Source of the DNA: Ferruginibacter sp.
GTDB taxonomy: Bacteria; Bacteroidota; Bacteroidia; Chitinophagales; Chitinophagaceae
Reading direction: 5' to 3'
Length of the DNA stretch: 60,891 nucleotides
Assembly (NCBI RefSeq): GCF_028288465.1
Contig: NZ_JAQBNR010000042.1
Coordinates: 1-60,891 of the forward strand
A model generated the notes under the pieces. The model searched no databases. It saw only the letters and a program-made list of their open reading frames with translations, and was not told the DNA's origin. The number at the start of each line of letters is the position of its first letter. Position 1 is the first letter of the stretch. This document shows positions 18,173 to 28,195 of this stretch, in pieces. The translations under genes were made by a program, and so were the position numbers.

Positions 18173-20719
18173 TTAAAAATCAAATTTCACCCGGCTTCTT
18201 ATACCCCATTGTGAAACACCGGGGTTATCCAGGTACGTTAATCTTTTAACCAGGTCAACCCTGAACAGTTTAAAAATATTGGCAAGGCCAACACTTACTT
18301 CCACATAAGGCTTGCTGTTTAAAGCATAAGTTGTGGATGTACCGGTGGTATTGTTCTTGGGAAAATCCAGGTAAGATTGCATGGTTGACGGATTGTTTTC
18401 ATCCCGTACACCTCCATACAAAATTTTCGCACTTGCCACTTCCCGCAGTTTTAATTTTTTTACCAGTGGAATTTTATTCAGAATAAAACCATTGAAATAA
18501 TAATCCATGTTGGCAGAAGCATAATGGTCGCTGATAAACTCCAGTGCATTCATCAGGTTAAACGAATTAAGCTGGTAGGCATAGGTTTGATTGGCCCGGT
18601 GAATGGTGAGCAAAGGGTAAGGCAGTTTACCAAAAATATACCCGCCTTCGGCAGAAAAATCAGCATAACCCAATTGTGAAAAATACACCCGTTTAAAAAT
18701 ATTCAGGTTCAGGTTATGGTAATTGTATTCGCTGTTGAACAGGCCTTTTATACCGGCGATATAACGCAGTTTAAAAATCGGGTACTTATTAAAAATCGGG
18801 ATGCGGTATACCTTGCCCTGGTAAAATTGTTCATGCGGCGCCCAGCGTAACTCAGCAGATAATTCGGTGGTGGTAATGTCTTTTACAGTCACCAATTCAT
18901 TGTTCACCGTCTTGTCAAAAGTGATGGCTCCTGCGGGTGATTGTTTCCAGTTTTTAAATCCAAACGTGTAGGAAATATTTTTACCAAACTCCCGCACATA
19001 CTCTGCTTTAAAAATATTGTTGTATAAAAATTTATCGTTGTCGCCTCTTTTAAAAGAGAGTAAAAAATTATCTTCCTGCACAAACTGTAATTCCTGTCCC
19101 GGTATTTTTGTATCGTATTGGTAACTCAGTTTTACATAGTTCATCGGGAAAGTATAGATCGATTTTTTATTCAGCGAATACGCTGTTGACAGAAAATATT
19201 TTGTCTTCTGATCTTTAAATCCGTAAGCCAGGTAATTCTCCAGGTAGATGCGTTTGCTAAAGTTCGGTGTGGTTCTGCCACCTGCCCTTATCCTAAAACC
19301 TTCCACCGGGTTAAAACTATAAAAGGCATTTACCGGACCAACTTCATACCCACCAAAATTTTTGTAACCAGCAAGCACCAACGTGGCGATATCCATAAAG
19401 CGCCTATACGATTTCATGTTCTGCAGGCTGTCAATATTGCTGTACACTTTTGCTTCAATGGCGGTCAACGGTTGGTGACGATTGGTCGTCCAAAAACTAT
19501 CAGTTCCGGCAGGTCGTTCATCACCTGGATCCAATTCCCTTCTCTTATAAATGCTATCCGCAGCAGGTTGATTCACAACAAAGTTTTTAAAAGAAACAGT
19601 ACGTTCGCCCATAATACCACCATCTGAATTTTTACTAAAAGCAAATTCAGCCAGCATATTACTCATTGCAAGATGGTATCTCCCATCCACACCTTTTTCA
19701 AAATCCTGTTTAATCCGCAAGCCTCTTGTCCAGTTAAGGTTGGCGTTTTTACTTACGCTCATGTTGAGCTTTTGCACGGCATAATTTCCATCCAGCGTAA
19801 CGTACAAAGTACCCTTAAATAAAAGGTCGCTGGTGTTGCGGGGCATAAAGTTTAAACGCACCAGTTGAACGCCGTCTTCCTGCACCGTATCACGGATATA
19901 AAACCTATAAAAAGTCGGAGCCGAACCGGCTACGGGGCTTAAAAACTGGTTGGTTAAAATGGTAATATTATTTTCATACACATCAATATCCGCGTACAGT
20001 TTATTTACATAACTGCTGATACCATTGTTATCTACAAACTCACCGAAATTTACTTTTTTCTGACCGGTGATAAAGGTCTTTTGCTTGTCAGGATTTTTAC
20101 GGAAATATTTATCCGATAAAGTTTCTTCCAGGTAAACCGGTACCAATGCTTTGCCCGCAACCTTATCTGTATCCTGGTTATCCAAAATAAAAACATAGTT
20201 TTTCAGCAGCTTATTTTTCATCAGCTTCTCCGGCTTGTTGGTAAGCGACAGTTCCATTTTTTCATACTGCTGGTACTGCACAAAATCATAGGCGCTGATC
20301 CTGTTCTTGTCTTTATTGTCAATCACTTTACGGATCAGTTCCACAGCCGGATTATCCTTGTTGCTGTACTTGCCTCTTTTTGTTTTTATCACCACGGCGT
20401 TCATCACCGGCTGTTCCATTTCAATGTCCAGCACCGTTTCTTTGCCTGCTTCTACCTCCTTTACTATTTTTTTATAGCCACCATAAGAAAACTCCACCTG
20501 TGTTAATTTGCTGTTGATGGTACTCAATTTGTAACTGCCATCTTCTGCACTGGAGATGCCTTTGCCGCCTTTAAAATACACGCTCACAAATGGCATCGGC
20601 TGATGCGTAGCGCTGTTGGTAATTGTACCTTTTATGACAGTTTGTGCCCTTGCTATATTTGTTGCTGATGCCAGTATTACAAGCACCAGTAAAAAAATAA
20701 TTTTTGTAAAATTTTTCAT
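18173..20719 (-). CDS. DUF5686 outer-membrane protein with carboxypeptidase-like regulatory domain
   Basis: 848 residues. After a signal peptide (about 1-26) comes a carboxypeptidase-regulatory beta-sandwich (VIKGTITNSATHQPMPFVSVYFKGG, about 28-100), the arrangement that precedes many Bacteroidota outer-membrane proteins. The rest matches DUF5686: NPAVELIRKVIDNKDKN and DFVQYQQYEKMELSL, then many aromatic-alternating strands ending in GIRSRVKFDF, a typical barrel end with terminal Phe. It is probably an outer-membrane beta barrel of unknown cargo. No TonB box or plug is seen. Single gene; the 337-bp gap upstream holds no gene. Confidence 0.85.
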   Translation of the reverse strand: MKNFTKIIFLLVLVILASATNIARAQTVIKGTITNSATHQPMPFVSVYFKGGKGISSAEDGSYKLSTINSKLTQVEFSYGGYKKIVKEVEAGKETVLDIEMEQPVMNAVVIKTKRGKYSNKDNPAVELIRKVIDNKDKNRISAYDFVQYQQYEKMELSLTNKPEKLMKNKLLKNYVFILDNQDTDKVAGKALVPVYLEETLSDKYFRKNPDKQKTFITGQKKVNFGEFVDNNGISSYVNKLYADIDVYENNITILTNQFLSPVAGSAPTFYRFYIRDTVQEDGVQLVRLNFMPRNTSDLLFKGTLYVTLDGNYAVQKLNMSVSKNANLNWTRGLRIKQDFEKGVDGRYHLAMSNMLAEFAFSKNSDGGIMGERTVSFKNFVVNQPAADSIYKRRELDPGDERPAGTDSFWTTNRHQPLTAIEAKVYSNIDSLQNMKSYRRFMDIATLVLAGYKNFGGYEVGPVNAFYSFNPVEGFRIRAGGRTTPNFSKRIYLENYLAYGFKDQKTKYFLSTAYSLNKKSIYTFPMNYVKLSYQYDTKIPGQELQFVQEDNFLLSFKRGDNDKFLYNNIFKAEYVREFGKNISYTFGFKNWKQSPAGAITFDKTVNNELVTVKDITTTELSAELRWAPHEQFYQGKVYRIPIFNKYPIFKLRYIAGIKGLFNSEYNYHNLNLNIFKRVYFSQLGYADFSAEGGYIFGKLPYPLLTIHRANQTYAYQLNSFNLMNALEFISDHYASANMDYYFNGFILNKIPLVKKLKLREVASAKILYGGVRDENNPSTMQSYLDFPKNNTTGTSTTYALNSKPYVEVSVGLANIFKLFRVDLVKRLTYLDNPGVSQWGIRSRVKFDF

Positions 20720-21012
20720 TGCTAATTTATTTGTTGTTTGAAGCCCTGTTTAAAACTTACAGTACAGCTTACTTTTCAGCATTGCGATGCCGTATTACTT
20801 TTCAAATGGCTTTCACTAAATCCTTCCGCACCTTCCTATTGCAACCGATCTGCCGGTTCACTTTTCTAACTCTTCTCTTTATTACAAAATCAAATTTGTA
20901 CCATTTATTTATCCTTAAAAATGCCTTCGTGCCTGAGCCGTACAATTAGCTGCCTGAAGCGTCCGGGAAGCGGAATGAGTTGTTCACCCTTTTGCTTTTT
21001 ATTCTAAATAGT
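20720..21012. other. Intergenic region without a recognised feature
   Basis: Separates the DUF5686 gene from the end of the efflux operon. It probably holds the DUF5686 promoter, but no convincing -33/-7 pair was identified. A 76-codon open frame here lacks any family resemblance and was not accepted. Confidence 0.5.
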
Positions 21013-21047
21013 AAGTAAAGCATCCCTTAAAAAGAGATGCTTTACTT
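21013..21047 (-). terminator. Terminator of the efflux operon
   Basis: Perfect 12-bp stem AAGTAAAGCATC / GATGCTTTACTT with an 11-base loop, 9 bp after the SDR stop codon on the minus strand. Confidence 0.8.
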
Positions 21048-21056
21048 TACGCCTCA

Positions 21057-21806
21057 CTATCTCAATCCACCAGAAACATTGATCTTTTCTCCATTTACCC
21101 AACCGGCATCATCCGATGCAAGAAACACGGCTACTTTAGCAATATCATTCGGCTGACCGATTCTTCCGAGTGGCGTGCCGGCTACCATTTGTGTTTCAAA
21201 ATCGCTGCCGATGATGCCTGCAGTATGCGTGCCTTCTGTCTCTACGCCTCCCGGTGCTATTGTATTGAAACGGATTTTTTTACTGCCCAGTTCTTTAGAC
21301 AAAGCCACTGCAATGGTATCCACGGCACCCTTGGTGGCAGAGTATACAACAGAGTATGCCGGAGGATTGCTGCTCACCACCGAACTGATGTTGATGATGC
21401 TGCCGCCATTGTCGCCAAAATCTTCCACCGCCTGCTGTGTAGCCAGGATGGTACCCAGTACATTGGTGTTAAACTGGCGGTGAAATTCTTCTTCCGTAAC
21501 TGTTTCCAGTCCGCCAAATTGAAACACACCGGCATTGTTTACCAGGATATCAATTTGACCGTACGCTTCTTTTGTTGCTTTAAATAATTGCTTTACATCT
21601 GCTGCTATGGCAACACTTCCCTGCACCGCCAAAGCTCTTCCGCCGTTGGCAACAATTTCATTTACTACCCGTTCTGCACCTGCTTTGTCAGATGAATAAT
21701 TTACTACTACCGATGCGCCTTCGCTGCCATAGGCTTTTGCAATACCGGCACCAATTCCTTTTGAAGCGCCTGTTACGATGGCTACTTTGTTTTTTAATTT
21801 TGACAT
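21057..21806 (-). CDS. SDR-family oxidoreductase (FabG-like)
   Basis: 249 residues, a classical short-chain dehydrogenase. It has the cofactor motif VTGASKGIGAG, NNAG, catalytic Ser in NISSVVS and YSATKGA (Tyr-xxx-Lys), PGGVETEGT, and the C-terminal GWVNGEKINVSGGL. The NYSSDK sequence at the end of strand 2 suggests NADPH. It lies 35 bp downstream of the outer-membrane efflux gene and is probably the last gene of the TetR-controlled operon. It may detoxify a compound that the pump also handles, but no substrate is indicated. Confidence 0.92.
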   Translation of the reverse strand: MSKLKNKVAIVTGASKGIGAGIAKAYGSEGASVVVNYSSDKAGAERVVNEIVANGGRALAVQGSVAIAADVKQLFKATKEAYGQIDILVNNAGVFQFGGLETVTEEEFHRQFNTNVLGTILATQQAVEDFGDNGGSIINISSVVSSNPPAYSVVYSATKGAVDTIAVALSKELGSKKIRFNTIAPGGVETEGTHTAGIIGSDFETQMVAGTPLGRIGQPNDIAKVAVFLASDDAGWVNGEKINVSGGLR

Positions 21807-21841
21807 GTTCTTGATTTTATATTTTAATTAAATTTTGATTG

Positions 21842-23248
21842 TTAATTCCAGCCGCCGCCCAATGCCCGGTATAGTTCTACTACTGCGCTCAGCTGCTCTT
21901 TTTTAAGTGCTGCCAGTTCCAGTTCGCCCTGCAATGTGTTGCTCTGTGCGGTGATTACTTCGAGGTAAGTGGCCATACCATTTTTAAATAAAAGATCTGC
22001 ATTCGATATGGCTTGCTGCAGGGTGTTGACCCTTGTAGTGGCAACGGTTTCCTGCTCTTTAAGTTTGGTTGTTTTTACCAGTGCATCCGATACTTCGCCT
22101 ACGGCATTGAGTACCGATTGCCTGAACTGTATCACTGTTTTTTCTCTTTCGACTTTCGCCAGTTCGTACTGCGTTTTTAATTGCTTGCGTTGAAACAAAG
22201 GCTGGGTGATACCGCCCAATGCAGTTCCAAATAAAGACGCAGGAATATTGAACCAGTTGCTCGCTTTGAAAGAATTTACACCACCCGCCGCAGTTATGGT
22301 GAGCGATGGATACAGGTTAGCTTTTGCAATACCGGTGTTGGCATTGGCAATAGTCAATGCCAGTTCATACATTTTTACATCCGGCCGGCTGCTTACTAAC
22401 TGAGACGGAACACCCGATGAAATATTTTGAGCCGCGACAATATTTTTTAATTCGCTGCTGCGTTCGATGGCCGCCGGCACCACACCGGTTAAAACACTCA
22501 AAGCGTTTTCCTGGATGGTGATGGTCTGTTGCAAAAGGGGAATCAATTGTACTGCCACCAGTCGTTGCGCTTCGGCCTGTTGAACGCCCAAAGCCGTTAC
22601 CTGGCCTGCATTGTATTGCAGCTGGATGATCCGTAAAGTACTGTCATTGAGCAACACATTTTTTCGGGCAATGGCGAGCTGTGCGTCCAGCATCAGCAGG
22701 TTGTAATAACCTTTTGCTACGTCTGCTACCAGGTTTGTCTGGATGGCTTTTCTTGCTTCGGCTGTTTGCAAATAAGTGGCCAGCGCTTTTGCTTTTTGGT
22801 TTTTTATTTTTCCCCAGATATCGGCTTCCCAGGAAAGCGCCAGGCTGGCACTGTAATCTTCTACATACGATTTGCCGAGAAACTGGCTCAGGCTCAACCC
22901 ATTTAAACTATTGTCTGATGGCCGGTTGATGCTGGCACCAATCTGCAAATTGGCAGCAGGCAGGTTACCCAATTTTGTTTGTTTTACAATCAGCTGCGCC
23001 GCTTCGATATTTTTTACTGCAACCTGCATATCGTAGTTATTGCTGATGGCGCTGTCAACCAGTTTTTGCAAAGCCGCATCGGTAAAAAATGTTTTCCATT
23101 GAATGGTGGCGATGTTTGCGGTGTCCTCCGTTCCATTTCTGAATGCCGCTGGTGTTGTATTGACTGGAGTTGAAATATCTTTTGATACGGTACATCCGCT
23201 TAATAGCAGCAGGAATGCTGCGGTGTATGTGATGATTCTTGTTATCAT
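21842..23248 (-). CDS. Outer-membrane efflux lipoprotein (OprM/NodT family)
   Basis: 468 residues with a lipoprotein signal peptide (LLLLSGC, Cys about residue 19) and the two repeated outer-membrane-factor halves of the TolC superfamily, seen as long helices (AAQLIVKQTKLGNLPAANLQIGAS; SRPDVKMYELALTIANANTGIAKANLYPSLT). It forms the outer-membrane duct of a tripartite RND pump. The pump gene lies upstream on the same strand, separated by 363 bp holding a structured repeat, so read-through from the pump gene or an internal promoter is needed. Confidence 0.93.
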   Translation of the reverse strand: MITRIITYTAAFLLLLSGCTVSKDISTPVNTTPAAFRNGTEDTANIATIQWKTFFTDAALQKLVDSAISNNYDMQVAVKNIEAAQLIVKQTKLGNLPAANLQIGASINRPSDNSLNGLSLSQFLGKSYVEDYSASLALSWEADIWGKIKNQKAKALATYLQTAEARKAIQTNLVADVAKGYYNLLMLDAQLAIARKNVLLNDSTLRIIQLQYNAGQVTALGVQQAEAQRLVAVQLIPLLQQTITIQENALSVLTGVVPAAIERSSELKNIVAAQNISSGVPSQLVSSRPDVKMYELALTIANANTGIAKANLYPSLTITAAGGVNSFKASNWFNIPASLFGTALGGITQPLFQRKQLKTQYELAKVEREKTVIQFRQSVLNAVGEVSDALVKTTKLKEQETVATTRVNTLQQAISNADLLFKNGMATYLEVITAQSNTLQGELELAALKKEQLSAVVELYRALGGGWN

Positions 23249-23344
23249 TTTTTATTTTTTATTTTTTTAAACGGGCTATTGTGCTTGCTTCAACATTGTT
23301 GTGTCACTCACTTGTACTTTTATAGCTTTATTGAGCAAGCCTTC

Positions 23345-23520
23345 GCTTCATTTACGCTTCTTTAAAATTGTTATAGTCGCCTCCTCAGCCGGCGGGCTGC
23401 GTCACCGGAACGTCGCTGCTTTTTCCCCTTTGAAAATATGCTACGCATTTTTTTCAATTCCGACTGTGTCGGAACCGGAGAAAAAGAGGCGACTTATCCG
23501 GTGACTGTGTTCAATTCGAA
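23345..23520 (+). ncRNA. Structured dispersed element, copy A
   Basis: Nested stems are visible: GTCACCGG (23401-23408) with CCGGTGAC (23498-23505), GTCGC (23412-23416) with GCGAC (23489-23493), an A/T-rich hairpin around ATGCTACGCAT, and TTCCGAC-tgt-GTCGGAA (23458-23474). A second copy (55840-56010, inverted) keeps every stem through paired base changes. It lies in the 363-bp gap inside the efflux operon, against the direction of transcription of the operon as drawn. Whether it acts as RNA or as a DNA hairpin is not known; ncRNA is the nearest available type. Confidence 0.6.
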
Positions 23521-23611
23521 GGCCGACTCGAAGAGCATCCATTTATTCAAATGACCTTATATGCCTCTCTCTGCTTTTTGCTTTCTGCTTTTGGCTTTCT
23601 GCCTTCTGCCT

Positions 23612-26600
23612 TTATCCTATCGCCGGTGTTACCGCTGTGTTTGGTGCATCTTTTACTACTGTCTTCTTACTCACCACCCTTTCCTGCAGCGATTGAAAGA
23701 CCACGAACAAAACCGGGATGATGAAGATGCCCAGCAACACGCCTGTAAGCATGCCACCGACTGCACCTGTACCAATGGAACGGTTGCCCATGGCGGATGC
23801 ACCGGTGGCTCTTACAAGTGGTATTAAGCCTGCAATAAAAGCGAAGGACGTCATAAGGATGGGCCTTAACCTTAACCTGGCTGCTTCAATTGCAGCAGCT
23901 GCAATGGTAAGCCCGGCCTTTCTTCTTTGCACGGCGTACTCAACAATCAGGATGGCATTTTTTGCCAGCAAACCTATCAGCATGATGAGGCCGACCTGTA
24001 CATAAATATTATTTTCTATGCCCGCCATGTTGATGAAAGCGAACGTGCCCAGCAAGCCGGTTGGTACTGATAAAATAACGGCCAGCGGAAGAATATAACT
24101 TTCGTATTGCGCTGCCAGCAGGAAGTAAACAAACACCAGCGACATGATAAATATCCAGGTGGTTTGTGAGCCCGACTGCTGCTCTTCTCTTGTCAAGCCG
24201 CTCCACTCGTAGGCATAACCACGGGGCAAATAATTAGCCGCTACTTCCTCTACTGCTTTCAATGCTTCGCCGGAACTATAGCCCGGTTTGGGTATACCAT
24301 TAATGGTAACTGCATTGAACAGGTTGTTCCTGGTGACTGTTTCCGGACCGTATACTTTTTCTAAATTGATCAGTGTTTTTACCGGGATCATTTGTCCTGC
24401 ATTGTTCTTTACATTGACTTCATTCAGCGTGGAGGGATCAACACGGTAGGCAATGTCACTTTGCATAATGACTTTATATTGTTTACCAAAGCGGTTGAAA
24501 TCAGATGCCTGGTAACTGCCGTAATACACCTGTAATGTCTGCAGCAATTCGCTGATAGAAACGCCCAGTTGTTTTGCTTTGGCTTCGTCTATGTTTACTT
24601 TGTATTGCGGGTTGCCCGTGTTGAAAGTGGTGAAGGCATACATGATTTCCTTGCGTTTCATCAATTCACCAATAAAGCCATAAGCCGTGCTGCTCAGGTC
24701 TTCCAGCTTGCCGCCGTGCCTGTCCTGCAGCAATACTTCAAAACCATTGGTGTTACCAAAACCTTGTACCGTTGGTAAGGTAAATGTGAATAAATCCGCG
24801 GCTGAGATGATGGATAATTTTTGATTGACTTCCGCCAGAATTTTATTGATGTCTTCTGTTTTGCCCCTGGTGCCAGGCTTTTTTAATTTTACAAATGCCA
24901 GTGCGCTGATGGGGCTGGTGGCATTGGTGATGATATTCATACCCGCTACGCTGTATGATTTTTCTACTGCTTCCACTGTGGCGATAATGCTGTCAACTCT
25001 TTCAACTACTTTCTTTGTTCTTTCCAGGGAAGCACCGGCAGGCATGTTCAGCGAATACAAAAAGATACTCTGATCTTCTGTCGGGATAAAACCTGTAGGT
25101 GTTTGTTTTACCAAAAACACCGTGCTGATGGTAATGATTACCAAACCTGCAAGAGCGATCCATTTTGTTTTTATTAAAAACTGCAGGCTGTTGCTGTAGC
25201 GGTTGGTGAGGTTGCTAAAGCCCGCATTAAAGGCGCCGTAAAATCTTTCTTTAAATCCTTTTTTTGTTTCGCCCGGCTGGTGGTTGTTCTTTAAAAACAA
25301 AGCTGCCAGGGCCGGACTTAATGTAAGCGCATTCAATGCAGAAATTAAGATGGCGATGCCCAGTGTAAAACCAAACTGTTTATAGAAGATACCGGCGGGG
25401 CCTTTCATAAAACCAACGGGAACAAACACAGCAGCCATTACCAGTGTGATGGAGATGATGGCGCCGGATATTTCACCCATACTTTTAATGGTAGCTTCCC
25501 GGGCGGGTAAGTGCTCATTCTCCATTTTTGTATGCACCGCTTCTACCACTACGATGGCATCATCCACCACGATACCGATGGCCAGTATCAAAGCAAATAA
25601 TGTAAGCAGGTTGATGGTGAAACCAAACAGCTGCATAAAAAAGAAAGTGCCCAAAATAGCGACTGGTACTGCAATAGCAGGGATGAGCGTTGAACGAAAA
25701 TCCTGTAAGAAAAGGAATACCACGATGAAGACGAGTATGAAAGCTTCTATCAACGTGTGCTTCACTTTTTCAATAGAAGCATCTAAAAATTCTTTGGAAG
25801 AATAAGGCACAAATGTGTTAATACCCCGGGGTAAATTCTTGTTTACGCCGTCCATTATTTTATTTACTTCAGTAAGAATATCGTTGGCGTTGGAGCCTGC
25901 AGTTTGATAAATCAGGATACCTGTTGAAGGGCCTTTATCTACTTTGGCATCGGCAGTATAACTGAAAGATCCAAATTCCACACGGGCAATGTCTTTTAGT
26001 TTGATTGCCGCCCCATCATTGTTACTTTTAAGGATGATGTTTTCGTAATCTTCGTTGCGGTTAAGCTTGCCTTTGTATTTGATGACGTACTCAAAAGATT
26101 CCTTGCTGCCTTCACCGAATTTGCCGGGCGCTGCTTCCAGGTTTTGTTCTTTGATGGCTGCGAGCACTTCCTGTGCGGATAAATTATAGGCCGCCAGCCG
26201 GTCTGGTTTTAGCCAGATGCGCATGGCATAATCTTTTGACCCAAAGATGGTGGCTTGTCCTACACCATGCACTCTTTGTATTTCGGGTACGATATTAATC
26301 CGGGCATAGTTTTGTAAAAAGGCTTCATCATATGCACTGTCTTTGCTGTACAAAGCAATGGCCATGATAATGCTGTTTTGTTGCTTTTGTGTGCTCAGCC
26401 CGGCCTGCAATACTTCCGCAGGAATCAGGCTGGTGGCCTTTGCAACACGGTTCTGCACGTTTACCGAAGCAATGTCCGGGTCGGTGCCCGACTTAAAAAA
26501 TACACTCAACGTCATGGTGCCATCGTTGTTGCTGTTGGAGGTCATGTAAGTCATGTTCTCCACACCATTGATCGCTTCTTCCAACGGCGTAGCTACCGAG

Positions 26601-26776
26601 CGGGCCACTACTTCCGCACTGGCGCCGGGATAAGCTGCAGTAACCTGCACGGCCGGTGGCGCAATATCCGGGAACTGTGTAATGGGCAATGATAACAGTG
26701 AAACGAGGCCGAGCAATACCAGCAGTATGGAAATAACCGTGGACAGTACCGGGCGTTCTATAAATTTTTGAAACAT
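23612..26776 (-). CDS. RND efflux pump inner-membrane subunit (HAE1/AcrB type)
   Basis: 1054 residues from the ATG at 26776, giving the standard N-terminus MFQKFIERPVLSTVISILLVL; an upstream in-frame start would add ten atypical residues. Features are the 12-TM RND layout with two large periplasmic loops, the proton-relay GIVVDDAIVVVEAVH (two Asp), PTGFIPTEDQSIFLY, and the C-terminal GLLAKNAILIVEYA and RPILMTSFAFIAGLIPL. It exports hydrophobic or amphiphilic compounds using the proton gradient. Its adaptor gene is upstream and its outer-membrane factor downstream. Control by the adjacent TetR protein is likely. Confidence 0.95.
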   Translation of the reverse strand: MFQKFIERPVLSTVISILLVLLGLVSLLSLPITQFPDIAPPAVQVTAAYPGASAEVVARSVATPLEEAINGVENMTYMTSNSNNDGTMTLSVFFKSGTDPDIASVNVQNRVAKATSLIPAEVLQAGLSTQKQQNSIIMAIALYSKDSAYDEAFLQNYARINIVPEIQRVHGVGQATIFGSKDYAMRIWLKPDRLAAYNLSAQEVLAAIKEQNLEAAPGKFGEGSKESFEYVIKYKGKLNRNEDYENIILKSNNDGAAIKLKDIARVEFGSFSYTADAKVDKGPSTGILIYQTAGSNANDILTEVNKIMDGVNKNLPRGINTFVPYSSKEFLDASIEKVKHTLIEAFILVFIVVFLFLQDFRSTLIPAIAVPVAILGTFFFMQLFGFTINLLTLFALILAIGIVVDDAIVVVEAVHTKMENEHLPAREATIKSMGEISGAIISITLVMAAVFVPVGFMKGPAGIFYKQFGFTLGIAILISALNALTLSPALAALFLKNNHQPGETKKGFKERFYGAFNAGFSNLTNRYSNSLQFLIKTKWIALAGLVIITISTVFLVKQTPTGFIPTEDQSIFLYSLNMPAGASLERTKKVVERVDSIIATVEAVEKSYSVAGMNIITNATSPISALAFVKLKKPGTRGKTEDINKILAEVNQKLSIISAADLFTFTLPTVQGFGNTNGFEVLLQDRHGGKLEDLSSTAYGFIGELMKRKEIMYAFTTFNTGNPQYKVNIDEAKAKQLGVSISELLQTLQVYYGSYQASDFNRFGKQYKVIMQSDIAYRVDPSTLNEVNVKNNAGQMIPVKTLINLEKVYGPETVTRNNLFNAVTINGIPKPGYSSGEALKAVEEVAANYLPRGYAYEWSGLTREEQQSGSQTTWIFIMSLVFVYFLLAAQYESYILPLAVILSVPTGLLGTFAFINMAGIENNIYVQVGLIMLIGLLAKNAILIVEYAVQRRKAGLTIAAAAIEAARLRLRPILMTSFAFIAGLIPLVRATGASAMGNRSIGTGAVGGMLTGVLLGIFIIPVLFVVFQSLQERVVSKKTVVKDAPNTAVTPAIG

Positions 26777-26910
26777 AATTAAAATTTGAAAAAAGGGCTC
26801 CCTCACCGCTCAAAATGGAGCGGTTTACAGAGTACTGTTTGGATGATGTGTTTTAAATTGTTAGTGTTGGTATCGAAAGGATATGAGTGACAACAGGTGA
26901 TTTTTTTTAC

Positions 26911-26969
26911 CACGTAGAAACATAGATAACATAGTTTTAAAATGCAGTTGCCTTATGTTTTTCTATGTG
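26911..26969. repeat. Imperfect hairpin between adaptor and pump genes
   Basis: CACGTAGAAACATA (26911-26924) pairs imperfectly with TATGTTTTTCTATGTG (26954-26969). It sits in the 227-bp adaptor-pump gap. It could be a dispersed intergenic palindrome, or an RNA hairpin that lowers expression of the pump relative to the adaptor. Confidence 0.4.
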
Positions 26970-27003
26970 TACTCAATACCTATGGGGTTAAATGTTTTAT
27001 GAA

Positions 27004-28179
27004 TTAGTTTTTTGTTTGAGCTGCATCGTTCTTAGGAATCAATGTTGCCTGCAACACACTGTCTGCTGAAATATTTTGTGGTGTAATTACGGCACCGTCT
27101 TTCAGGCGTTGAATGCCACTGAATACTATCTTTTCACCGTTTGCGAGGCCCTTGCTTACCAAATAATTGTTACCGCTTTTGCCGCTTACATTTATTTGTT
27201 TGCTGGTTACTTTATTGCTGTCGCCAAGGGCGAAAACAAATACCTTATCCTGCATTTCAAAAGTAGATTCCTGCGGTACCAGTAACTGGTCCTGGTGTTG
27301 CGATGGAATGCGTATTTTGCCGGTGATGCCTGAACGTAACAACTTATCGTTGTTAGCAAACAATGCTCTAAAACTGATGGTGCCTGAGCTGCGGTCAAAC
27401 TGGCCCTGAACCAATTCTATTTTTCCTTTGCTGTTGTAGATGGTATTGTCGGGCAACTGAAGGTCAACAGCAGGAATATGTTGTATTTTTTCTTCCGTTG
27501 ATTTGCCTTCATAACCGGCAATAAATTGAAGGAAGTCAGCTTCGCTCATGGAGAAATAGGCGTGAACGCTATTTACTGCAGATACAACCGTAAGTGGCAA
27601 CGTTTCACCCTTGCCGATAAGGCTACCCTGCTTAAAAGGAATGTGGCCAACATAGCCGCTAACCGGTGCTGTTATTAGTGTGTAGCCAACAGAAATATCT
27701 GCGCTTCCCTTGCCCGAGATGGCTTGTGCATGTTCCGCTTTGGCCGCATCCAGGTTGGCTTTGGCGGTTTTCAATTGTGTTTCTGCAATTACTTTATTTT
27801 CTACCAACGGCTTCAGACGGTCATATTCTACCTGGGCTTTTTCTATTGAAGCATTGGCTGATTGTACCGTGGCAGCAGCATTCCTGCTCAGCTCGCTATA
27901 TTCCCTACTATTGATTTTAAACAGTGGCTGGCCCTGGTTTACATAAGTGCCTTCTTCCACATAAATCTTTTCCAGGTAGCCGCTTACCTGCGGGCGTATT
28001 TCTACATTGGTACTGCCTTCAATGGTGGCCGGATATTCCAGCCAGGTGGTGGCAGCACCGGCATTGATTTTTATAACGGGTAAAGATGGAGGCGCCGGCG
28101 TGGGGTTCATTGCCTGGCCTGCACAGGCGGCTAAAAATAAAACGCCTGCGTATAAAATGTAGGTGATTAGCTTGCTCAT
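27004..28179 (-). CDS. RND efflux periplasmic adaptor lipoprotein (AcrA type)
   Basis: 391 residues. The N-terminus is a lipoprotein signal (YAGVLFLAACAGQ, lipobox Cys about residue 19). The membrane-fusion layout follows: lipoyl half (ATIEGSTNVEIRPQVSGYLEKIYVEEG), helical hairpin (SANASIEKAQVEYDRLKPLVENKVIAETQLKTAKANLDAAK in pieces), second lipoyl half (GYTLITAPVSGYVGHIPFKQGSLIGKG), then the beta-barrel domain. It links the pump to the outer-membrane factor. It is the first pump gene after tetR, with a palindromic operator 17 bp before its start codon. Confidence 0.94.
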   Translation of the reverse strand: MSKLITYILYAGVLFLAACAGQAMNPTPAPPSLPVIKINAGAATTWLEYPATIEGSTNVEIRPQVSGYLEKIYVEEGTYVNQGQPLFKINSREYSELSRNAAATVQSANASIEKAQVEYDRLKPLVENKVIAETQLKTAKANLDAAKAEHAQAISGKGSADISVGYTLITAPVSGYVGHIPFKQGSLIGKGETLPLTVVSAVNSVHAYFSMSEADFLQFIAGYEGKSTEEKIQHIPAVDLQLPDNTIYNSKGKIELVQGQFDRSSGTISFRALFANNDKLLRSGITGKIRIPSQHQDQLLVPQESTFEMQDKVFVFALGDSNKVTSKQINVSGKSGNNYLVSKGLANGEKIVFSGIQRLKDGAVITPQNISADSVLQATLIPKNDAAQTKN

Positions 28180-28195
28180 AACGTGTGTAAATTGT

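Noticed and set aside
23561..23827. Small open frame in the pump-outer-membrane-factor gap
   Set aside because: It is mostly antisense to the 3' end of the pump gene and has low-complexity Leu/Cys-rich translation.
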